NCBI GenBank assembly: GCA_905221605.1
Contig: CAJNDS010001180.1
Coordinates: 1-64,000 of the forward strand
DNA from: Symbiodinium natans
Lineage: Eukaryota; Sar; Dinophyceae; Suessiales; Symbiodiniaceae
Length of the DNA stretch: 64,000 nt
Reading direction: 5' to 3'
Shown: piece by piece, positions 10,861 to 17,922 of the stretch
Layout: each line of letters begins with the position of its first letter
Position numbering within the stretch: position 1 is the first letter of the stretch
The notes under the pieces: model-generated
Databases searched by the model: none
The model's input: the letters and a program-made list of their open reading frames with translations, nothing else
Told to the model about the DNA's origin: nothing
Program-made: the position numbers and the translations under genes

Positions 10861-10929
10861 GGCATGGCCACGCGGCTCGGCACGATGACTCTTGCGGAAT
10901 GCATGAACCGATGCCCCTCGGCTTGGAAG
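10861..10929 (+). CDS. Exon-like segment, PAN/Apple-like start (LGTMTLAECMNRC)
   Basis: Begins in phase 0 immediately after AAACCAG with GMATRLGTMTLAECMNRC. The exons at 14658 (GSATQLGTMTLSSCIDQC) and 28936 (ASATQMGDMSLEQCMSLC) begin at the same phase with the same motif. The pattern C-x3-C after a short helix-like segment resembles PAN/Apple-type modules; that family link is an inference. The 3' end is unclear, since Thr codons and a T-rich tract follow. The downstream Cys-x-AIQ part seen in other copies is missing. Confidence 0.5.
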
Positions 10930-10970
10930 AGGACCACCACCCCTAGTTTTTTTGGTTTTTGTTTGAAGAT

Positions 10971-10972
10971 CC

Positions 10973-11018
<46 letters not shown>

Positions 11019-11084
11019 ACCCTAAACCCTAAACCCTAAACCCTACACCCTAAACCCTAAACCCTAAACCCTAAACCCTAAACC
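10971..11084 (-). repeat. Two-phase telomeric block: CCCTCAA then CCCTAAA
   Basis: The left half (10971-11021) has about seven CCCTCAA units and the right half CCCTAAA with one CCCTACA. The sharp switch suggests local unit amplification. Confidence 0.9.
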
Positions 11085-11211
11085 GCAAGCGTTGAGACGC
11101 GGATGGTTGTCCTGGCAGTGAAGACTCTGAAGCCCCTCCGTTGGGCAGACGCCCTCTTCCTCAGCAGATCCCCTGCAGGACCAATGACCCCTGAAATAGA
11201 GATCCTAGAAT

Positions 11212-11316
11212 GGGTTTAGGGTTTAGGGTTTAGGGTTTAGGGTTTAGGGTTTAGGGTTTAGGGTTTAGGGTTTAGGGTTTAGGGGGGTTTAGGGTTTAGG
11301 GTTTAGGGTTTAGGGT
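11212..11316 (+). repeat. Telomeric block, G-strand, with 9-bp flanking duplication
   Basis: About fourteen TTTAGGG units with one GGGG interruption. TCCTAGAAT occurs directly before it (11203-11211) and directly after it (11317-11325), an exact 9-bp duplication expected of insertion at a staggered break. Confidence 0.93.
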
Positions 11317-11575
11317 TCCTAGAATCCCAGAGCTAGAATCCCTACCAGAGTATATGGACAATAAACACGTTGAGGGTTTCAACACAAGGGGGTTTGGCAG
11401 CCCCCGAGGCGTAGACTCGGCGTGCGCTGTCATTCAATATGCGACTCGGCGAAACAAGCAAGCTCTTCTTCGTTGATTCTTCCCAGAAATAAGTAGGCTG
11501 CTGCTGAGGGCAGGACCCATGAGACATACAGGTCACTATTGAACGCTTCACAGGGAAGGGGGGGTCAGCATTCAA

Positions 11576-11576
<1 letters not shown>

Positions 11577-11623
<47 letters not shown>
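11577..11623 (+). repeat. Poly-G run of 47
   Basis: An uninterrupted 47-bp G homopolymer, the longest in the window. Shorter G or C runs of 13-18 bp occur near 26130, 27724, 28335, 31502, 31854, 33977, 35133 and 48226. The length may be an assembly estimate. Confidence 0.9.
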
Positions 11624-11624
<1 letters not shown>

Positions 11625-11756
11625 CAGTACTATTTCCATCAAGAAAGACTTTGGGGTGTACCTGAGGGTCAAGGTAAAGCTTGTGGTTTGTACGAGTGCG
11701 TGTTCGTATGTCTTCCTGTCTCAAGAGCATGGTCTTCAGAGCTCTGCGACTCGGGG

Positions 11757-12000
11757 GCGTGGAATATGGTGGTGGTTTGTGGTGCTGGTGCTGGTGGCGG
11801 TGCTGCTGCTGGTGCTGTTGGTGGTGGTGGCGGTGGGGGTGGTGGTGCTGGTGGTGCTGGTGGTGGCGGTGGGTGGCGGTGGGTGGCGGTGGTTGTGGTG
11901 GGCGTGTGTGTGGTGGTCTTTGGAGAAAAGGACAGACGGACAAGAAGAAGAGGAATGGGAGGGGGAGAGGGGGGGGGGGGGCGGGCGGGGGGCCCAGAAA
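11757..12000 (+). repeat. G/T-rich GGTGGT tract with quadruplex potential
   Basis: TGG/GGTGGC repeats to about 11930, then a G/A-rich stretch with further G runs. All long ORFs here are low-complexity and occur in several frames at once, so none is called as a gene. Confidence 0.8.
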
Positions 12001-12238
12001 GGGAGGGGAAGGGAAGCAAGGGAGGTGGCTGGAGAGAAGTGCTTTACGCGGGCAGTTTAGCCAGAAGCTTAGACGCTATATAGAGCACGGACGAATCCAC
12101 AAGTGGCGTCGCTTCCATTATGTTCTCATGTCCTCATGTTCTTGGCTTAGCTGATTATAATGATATTCGTATTTTAAGAATCATACGACATAGCAACCAT
12201 GATAGAAATCTGCTGTTCCTGTTCAGTCCTACACAAAG

Positions 12239-12292
12239 ATACTCGAGGACTGCGGCTCCGACTGCTGGCTTCTGGACAACTGTGGGCCCGAG
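12239..12292 (+). CDS. DCW module, first half (DCGSDCWLLDNCGPE)
   Basis: Reads ILEDCGSDCWLLDNCGPE after AG at 12237-12238. Undivided modules at 24320 and 29322 have seven residues between the Cys after DCW(L) and the Cys of CGSS. Joining GAG at 12290-12292 (GC donor GCAGGA) to the exon at 12449 restores exactly seven residues (GPEVESG). That supports a GC-AG intron here. Confidence 0.6.
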
Positions 12293-12328
12293 GCAGGAGA
12301 GACAGAAAGAAAGGCTTTCCAGAATCTA

Positions 12329-12357
12329 TAGGGTTTAGGGTTTAGGGTCTAGGGTAG
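12329..12357 (+). repeat. Telomeric block inside an intron, with 7-bp duplication
   Basis: Four TTTAGGG-type units lie between GAATCTA at 12322-12328 and GAATCTA at 12358-12364. The block is internal to the intron inferred at 12293-12448, so its insertion did not itself set the present splice sites. Confidence 0.85.
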
Positions 12358-12448
12358 GAATCTAGAGGAATCGGTGGCCCATCTGCCCGACTCAGACCCA
12401 GTGGCTCGCTGGCGGCCTCCTGCGCAGCTTTAAAGCTCAACCCGGCAG

Positions 12449-12508
12449 GTTGAGTCGGGTTGTCAGAGCAGCATCTACTACCGCGACCTCAGCTGGCAGC
12501 CGGCGCAG
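12449..12508 (+). CDS. DCW module, second half (VESGCQSSIYYRD)
   Basis: Starts after CCCGGCAG and reads VESGCQSSIYYRDLSWQPAQ. CQSSIYYRD corresponds to CGSSIYYKA and CGSSLYYKA of the intact modules. The end is uncertain: CAG|GCC at 12508 would be a GC donor, and the frame stays open to about 12745 through a Cys-poor stretch. Upstream in frame there is a stop, which supports an exon start at 12449. Confidence 0.55.
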
Positions 12509-12664
12509 GCCGAAGAGCTGTCCCTCAAGCCCCAGCCGAAGCTATTAAATGCCAAACCCCCTTTCAGAGACCCCTGCAGCTGTCAAGCAAGTGCTCAGGG
12601 TATGGCGGAGTTTTGGTATGAGGAGCATGTAGGCCCTGCCAAGACCCAAGACTCTCACGCGCAG

Positions 12665-12735
12665 GATGCAACAACAACGACGGTTGCCGCATCAACGACA
12701 ACAACTTCCCCGGTCGGTGCCCCAAGACGTGGGGG
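12665..12735 (+). CDS. Exon-like segment, CNNNDGCRINDNN Cys/Asn-rich
   Basis: After CTCTCACGCGCAG the frame reads CNNNDGCRINDNNFPGRCPK and TWG, ending in phase 0 at GTTTAC. RINDNNFPGR resembles VRLNDNDSGR at about 26.7 kb. A second open frame across the same bases reads Thr-rich (ATTTTVAASTTTT), as in the Thr-rich exons elsewhere; I prefer the Cys frame but cannot exclude the other. Confidence 0.4.
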
Positions 12736-13244
12736 GTTTACTTGACCTCCCGATGCACAAGCTATATTTTCATTTCCCTGAGTTGAACTCCTGGAAGCCT
12801 GGAAGGTATACACATGTCTGTAGAGGCAGCATATGCAGGATATGTCTGTGTGTGTGAGAGACAAACCAATACTGATAAAGGATTCAGAGGTGCAAAAACC
12901 TAGGGTTTAGGGCTTAGGGCTCAGCATCTCAAGTCCGAGCATTCACTAGCCAAGCAGCTTGACAAGCGTTAGAAAAAACAACACCCACCCAAGAGACCCA
13001 TAACATTGAGAAAGTATAAAGTTCATTCAATACATTCCCAGTAGGCTTAAAGCTCAAAGTCCAGTGGACCCAAGACCCGAAATCTAAGGCCCACAACAGA
13101 TCCTATACCCAAGCCTTAAACTTCCCCGGTACCCGTGCCTGTTTGTTGGGACAAAGTGCTCCGGTGAGAGGAGGGAAAGGGGGGCGGGGGAGGGGGGAGG
13201 GGGGGGCGAGTCCCCCCCCCCTTCTGTGGTGTGGCTGTGGGTTG

Positions 13245-13388
13245 GTTTTAGGGTTTAGGGTTTGGGGTTTAAGGTTTAAAATAGGGTTTTAGGATTTAGT
13301 TTAGGGGTTACGGTTTACGGGTTAGGGTTTAGGGTTTAGGATTTAGGAGAGAGGGTTTAGGGTTCAGGGTTTAGGGCTTTAGGGTTGG
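13245..13388 (+). repeat. Degenerate telomeric block, G-strand
   Basis: TTTAGGG units with many substitutions (TTTGGGG, TTTAAGG, TTACGG, GGATTTA). A smaller remnant lies at 12900-12921. The high divergence suggests an old insertion. Confidence 0.85.
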
Positions 13389-13465
13389 TCCAGGGGAGAC
13401 CGTAGACCATGGGGCGGCAGGATACCTAGGGAGGGGGTGGGGCCGAGAACGCACAGCGCACAGCC

Positions 13466-13580
13466 ATATAATGTGTATATATATATATACCGCGCAGCGC
13501 CCAGCAATAATATATATATATATACGTATATGTATATATAAGATCTATATACATATGTATACGTATATATATATATGTAT
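13466..13580. repeat. TA microsatellite with repeated GCGCAGCGCCCAGCA spacer
   Basis: Alternating TA tracts separated by GC-rich spacers. No coding signal. Confidence 0.8.
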
Positions 13581-13689
13581 GTATTTGAAATACGTGTCAT
13601 GAATTAAACCAAACAAAGTTGCAATCTGGTTGCAAGATTTTCGCCATGCCCGACTCCCCGCAAAGGTGCATTCTAGTACAATCCCAATT

Positions 13690-13771
13690 AAGGACTGTTA
13701 GTATAAGGGGGAACATGATTCTAGTACCCCCTATTCAAAGAACTATTTAAAACTATTCGTATCAGGGGGAA
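13690..13771. repeat. MITE-like repeat, inverted relative to 8161-8326
   Basis: AGGACTGTTAGTATAAGGGG and GATTCTAGTACCCCCTATTC are the reverse-complement or direct matches of units at 8.2 kb. AGGGGGAACAT occurs twice, bounding the segment. Confidence 0.5.
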
Positions 13772-13840
13772 CATCCCAAGCTTTACGTCTATTTTAAGGA
13801 GAAGTCTGCAGCCTGAGCCCCATAAGCACGAAGCGTTCAG

Positions 13841-13891
13841 GACAACTGCTACGCGGATGGCGCCAACGGCGTGTACGCGTGCTGGCCCCAG
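13841..13891 (+). CDS. Exon-like segment, DNCYADGANGVYACWPQ
   Basis: A 51-nt segment in phase 0 at both ends, between AAGCGTTCAG and a GTTCGT donor at 13892. It reads DNCYADGANGVYACWPQ. CYxDG is shared with the exon at 10426. G-strand telomeric repeats begin 14 nt after the donor. Symmetric exons of this kind can be shuffled without frame change. Confidence 0.5.
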
Positions 13892-13905
13892 GTTCGTAGG
13901 ACCAT

Positions 13906-13999
13906 AGGGTTTAGGGGTAAGGGTTAAGGGTTTAGGGTTGTTGGACCGTACTGACTGTAGTGGTTCAGGGTTTAGCAAGGGTTTAGGGTTTAGGGTTTC
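13906..13999 (+). repeat. Telomeric blocks, G-strand, near an intron start
   Basis: Two short blocks (about 13906-13940 and 13971-13999) of TTTAGGG with GGGTAAGGG variants, close behind the donor at 13892. Confidence 0.85.
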
Positions 14000-14050
14000 G
14001 GGTGTTGAGCGATTGGGGCACCCGATACCACCCGAATGCTTTGGACACCC

Positions 14051-14135
14051 ACCTAGACCCCCAAAGTATGAAGAAAAAAAGCCCCCAAACCCTGAATAGG
14101 GCCAGTATTTTGCATATTTTGGGGGTTGAGGTATG
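14051..14135. repeat. Dispersed repeat, copy 1 (partner at 49820-49905)
   Basis: ACCTAGACCCCCAAAGTATG, then GAAG..AGCCC..AACCC and a GGGG(T/A)TT..GG end, closely match 49820-49905. Non-coding. Confidence 0.55.
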
Positions 14136-14430
14136 GTTTCTGACTCCTCGAACCCTGGTTGGGTCATGGACAAACATACAGTTTGTTCTTTCATCGACCT
14201 CGCGCCTTGTGCAGTAGCCACAGGCCCATGATCTCTCGTTTCATCTTTCCAGGCACGTCTGAGGGGCTCCGGCGTATTGGTACAACTGTAGATGTGTAGG
14301 CATCTCAGCGTAGCTGGGGGTCTCCATGTACGGCCCCCCAGGTGCACAGCGTTGAGCTACTGCTCAAATCAGGCGCCAAATCTGCCAAGCATCGGCTTCG
14401 CCTGTGTTGAGGTTTGTTTGTGGGGCCTGT

Positions 14431-14466
14431 AACCCTAAACCCTAACCTAAACCCTAAACCCTAAAC
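14431..14466 (-). repeat. Telomeric block, C-strand
   Basis: Five CCCTAAA-type units, one shortened to CCTAA, about 190 bp upstream of the exon at 14658. Confidence 0.88.
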
Positions 14467-14657
14467 TAGAGCACGTAGAAGTCCGAAGCCGGTTGAGGAG
14501 CTTGTGGCTTGGGATTCCTTCTTGAGGCTACAGGATTCACGAATCCACGCATGGGGGTCATCTCACTTGAGGAGGGAGGGAGGCCATGTCAACTTCCTAA
14601 ACTCGGGCCCCCGAGACTGAGATGAAAAACAAGCAAAAACCCTCCCCCCCTGGGCAG

Positions 14658-14760
14658 GGCAGCGCCACGCAGCTCGGAACGATGACGCTCAGTTCCTGCA
14701 TCGACCAGTGCAACTCCCGGAGCGATTGCTCTTCGATCCAGCACCCCTGGTGCAGAAAAA
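14658..14760 (+). CDS. PAN/Apple-like exon (GSATQLGTMTLSSCIDQC...CSSIQ)
   Basis: A 103-nt segment between a pyrimidine-rich acceptor (CCCCCCCTGGGCAG) and a GTAAAG donor at 14761. It reads GSATQLGTMTLSSCIDQCNS then RSDCSSIQHPWCRK. Its homologue at 28936 has the same start phase and Cys spacing (C-x3-C-x5-C, AIQ, C). The arrangement resembles PAN/Apple modules of secreted proteins, although the family name is an inference. This is one of the best single exon calls because both splice signals are good. Confidence 0.65.
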
Positions 14761-15230
14761 GTAAAGTCATGAGATGGGCGATAACCCGGGCTTACATCGT
14801 TGTGGCAGCATTTGCGACGATCTGAAGACTCTAACGCTACCCAAAGTGAGCGCGAACTATTTTAGGAATGGGGAAGGTTTCCATCCGCGTGTCCTGCTCT
14901 GCTGTTAGACACCAGACTTCAGCCAACGCGGATGACCAGTCAGTGAAGGTAATTTGATGCATTGGGAGGGGGGGGGGGCAGGGTGGGTCCTAAGATTGGG
15001 GAGATATTCATCTCCCAATAAGAATCTGATGCCACCTTGTTCTCCATGAAGCCATGGAGGTCAGCATGAATTTCTGGTGTTCAGGTGTCATGTACCTTCA
15101 CAAACCACCAACACTCGGGGGGATCCCATAACTTCATGAACAGCAAACGATATTTGGGGGTTATCCGCAAACCCCTGTCTTTTTTTTACTGGCGAATATT
15201 TTATATAGATTTCTGCTTGTTTTTTAGTAT
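14761..15230. other. No recognisable gene
   Basis: Follows the donor at 14761 and leads to the satellite. Short ORFs, a G-run near 14970 and a T-run near 15180. Confidence 0.4.
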
Positions 15231-15275
15231 CCGCGAAAGGCCCGCGAAAGCGCGGCGGAAGGCGCCGCGAAAGGG
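15231..15275. repeat. CGCGAAAGG microrepeat cluster 1
   Basis: Repeated CGCGAAAGG/CGCGGCGGAAGG motifs end 10 bp before the first satellite unit. The same motif recurs at 16328-16366 and 23874-23912. Confidence 0.75.
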
Positions 15276-15285
15276 ATAATTTGGT

Positions 15286-16020
15286 TGATAGAATATCATG
15301 CCCCTTAACCTTCAAACCTCATGCGAGTGCGTTTAGCGACCGCCCCTAAACGCACCCGTGGTGCAGGTTTCAGCCTATTTGGGGTTCATACTGATAGAAT
15401 ATCCTGCCCCTTAACCCTCCAGCCCCAATGCGAGTGCGTTTAGGGACCGCGCCTAAACGCACCCATTGCGTAGGTTTCAGCCTATTTGGGGTTCATACTC
15501 TGATAGAATATCCTGCCCCTTAACCCTCAAGCCCCAACGCGAGTGCGTTTAGCGACCGCCCCTAAACGCACCCGCGGTGCAGGTTTCTATTTCGGGTTCA
15601 TGCTGATAGAATATCCTGCCCCTTAGCCCCCAAGCCCCAACGCACTCGCATTCCTAAACGCACCCGTGGTGCAGGTTTCAGCCTATTTGGGGTTCATACT
15701 GCTAGAATATCCTCTCCCTTAAGCCTCAAACCCCAATGCGAGTGCGTTTCAGGACCGCCTCTAAACGCACCCATAGTGCAGTTTTCAGCCTATTTGGGGT
15801 TCATGCTGATAGAATATCCTGCGCCTTAACCCTCAAGCCCCAATGCGAGTGCGTTTAGGCACCGCGCCTAAACGCACACCTTCTACAGGTTTCAGCCTAT
15901 TTGGGGTTCATACTGATAGAGCATCCTGTCCCTTAAGCCTCAAACCCCAATGCAAGTGCGTTTAGGGACCGCCTCTAAACGCACCCATAGCAGGGCTCAG
16001 CCTATTTGGGCTTCATACAT
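15286..16020 (+). repeat. 106-bp satellite, forward array of seven units
   Basis: Units start at 15286, 15392, 15501, 15604, 15701, 15807 and 15914 (97-109 bp). Each has TGATAGAATATCCTGCCCCT, a central hairpin with arms GTGCGTTTAG/CTAAACGCAC, and GCCTATTTGGGGTTCATAC at the end. The hairpin loop varies while the arms are kept. No protein is encoded. Confidence 0.93.
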
Positions 16021-16428
16021 ACTTTGTTTTGCTCCCCGACGAATGCGTTTCAAACGCAACCTTTTGGGTCGAGGGGATTTTATGCCTGATGCTTGAAAGC
16101 ATTCACTTTGTTTCTTCTAGTGGCGGCCGGTGGTGGTTGCAATGCTGGGGAGGGGATCAGGGGCAAGGTGCTTTTTGGAAGGCTTCAAAAATGCACACTG
16201 ATCCCTGTCGAGTGCAAAAGTGCAGGCGAGGATGGTTGATGGCACGTGCTGGAGAGCAAGATCTCCGCGACTAACTGCGAAAGTGCTTGATTTCACGCTG
16301 TTTCTGAGAGGAAGCGCACGCTGAAAATCGCGAAAGGCACGCGAAAGGTCCGCGAAAGGGACGCGATTGGGCGACAGGTCCTGGAAAGGTATTGGCCAGC
16401 CGTGCTTCCAACTTCCATTGAATCTGGC
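16021..16428. other. Spacer between opposing satellite arrays
   Basis: 408 bp without recognisable coding. It contains a GTGC..TTTTGG..AAAATGCAC hairpin near 16171-16203, similar to those at 17006 and 17111, and a CGCGAAAGG cluster at 16328-16366. Confidence 0.6.
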
Positions 16429-16958
16429 TGATAGAACATCATGCCCCTTAGCCCTGAAACCCGAAACGAGTGCGTTTAAGCGCGGTCCCTAAACGCACTC
16501 GCATTGGGGCTTGAGGGTTAAGGGGCAGGATATTCTATCAGTATGAACCCCAAATAGGCTGAAACCTGCACCACGGGTGCGTTTAGGGGCGATCGCTAAA
16601 CGCACTCGCGTTGGGGCTTGAGGGTTAAGGGGCAGGATATTCTATCAGCATGAACCCCAAATAGGCTGAAATTTGCACCACGGGTGCGTTAGGGGCGATC
16701 GCTAAACGCACTCGCGTTGGGGCTTGAGGGTAAAGGGGCAGGATATTCTATCAGTATGAACCCCAAATAGGCTGAAACCTGCACCACGGGTGCGTTTAGG
16801 TGCGGTCGCTAAACGCACTCGCGTTGGGGCTTGAGGGTTCAGGGGCAGGATGTTCTATCAGTATGAACCTCAAATAGGCTGAAACCTACGCAATGGGTGC
16901 GTTTTGGCGCGGTCCGTAAACGCACTCGCATTGGGGCTTGAGGGTTAAGGGGCAGAAT
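16429..16958 (-). repeat. 106-bp satellite, inverted array with a switch-point
   Basis: Starts with half a forward unit (16429 to about 16480). At the central hairpin it turns into the reverse complement and continues as about four reverse units, with TCTATCA junctions near 16540, 16647, 16753 and 16860. The turn at the hairpin makes 16429-16540 a near-palindrome. Confidence 0.9.
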
Positions 16959-16976
16959 CACTGAAAGCAGCACATT

Positions 16977-17185
16977 GATTCCCCTTCTTGTGATGAGAGA
17001 GCAAAGTGCGTTTTGACGGTCCTGGAAAACGCACACTGGAGCTTGTATTTTGTTTTGTCGACCACTTGTCCACAGCGAAGATTCCCCTTCTTGGGGTGAG
17101 AGGGCAAAGTGCGTTTTGGGGGGCCTGGAAAACGCACCCAGCTTCCCTGCTGTTTGTACTTGGTTATGTCGACTATATCATCGAC
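16977..17185. repeat. Two further ~105-bp tandem units of a different sequence
   Basis: ATTCCCCTTCTTG...AAAGTGCGTTTTG...CCTGGAAAACGCAC...GTCGAC occurs at 16977 and again at 17081. The period equals that of the adjacent satellite and each unit again has a GTGCGTTTT/AAAACGCAC hairpin, although the sequence differs. Confidence 0.75.
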
Positions 17186-17922
17186 GAAAACTCTATGCTG
17201 ATTGTATGTCGCGCGGCAACGACTGGCGTCGACCTCCACGTGGTCGCCGCGCGGGCAACCATGCTGCCGCATTAGTTTAGGGGTTTTTGTCTGTGCGTGA
17301 GTTTAACGGGCATCTCCCTGTGCTAGGTTCGGATGACGTGCCATGGGACCAGGGGGTTTTTCACGGTGCTGGGGTCAGGGTGGGAGCGCGAGATGGGTTA
17401 CGCAGCATGGGCTAATCCAACTCCGACATGGTCGGACCCCCCTTCTGTAGGGAGTTGGTCTTTGGGGTTTTTGGTCCTTGGTCCTTGCGTCCTTGGATTT
17501 TTGCGGGGTCCCCAGGGGGCGGAATGCCAGTCATCCTCGGCCACTCTGGCTCAAAGCTGTCGCGGGGGCCGTTGGGGGGGGCTGCGCATGGTGCGGTCTC
17601 CCTCTCCTCTGCCGTGTGTGGTGCTGCTGGTGGTGTGCCGGGTGCGCCAGTGAGGTTAGCCCACCCGTGTGGTCGGCGGTTGGGCTCTTTACGCTGTGGT
17701 CCGTGGGGGGTTCTTGTTTACGGGGTCTTGACCCTAAGTTGCCTTCAGGCTGGGTACGGGGTGGGTGGATTGGGGGTCCCCTCGGGTGTTGGCGCGCATG
17801 GTGAGAGGTCCAGGGAGAGGGCGGCTTACTCGGACGGGTGACTCCTCCTTTCTCCTTTCTCTGGGGGGGGGTTGGTACGGGGCGGGAGGAAGGGTAGCGC
17901 CGTTTTGCGGGCCTCGGGCGGG

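Noticed and set aside
11539-12154. Gly-, Val- or Pro-rich ORFs over the G-rich tract
   Set aside because: Five overlapping frames on both strands are open at once, the signature of low complexity.
17333-17841. Possible LINE ORF1 upstream of the endonuclease
   Set aside because: Several frames are open but Gly/Trp/Val-rich with no coiled coil or zinc knuckle; more likely 5' UTR.
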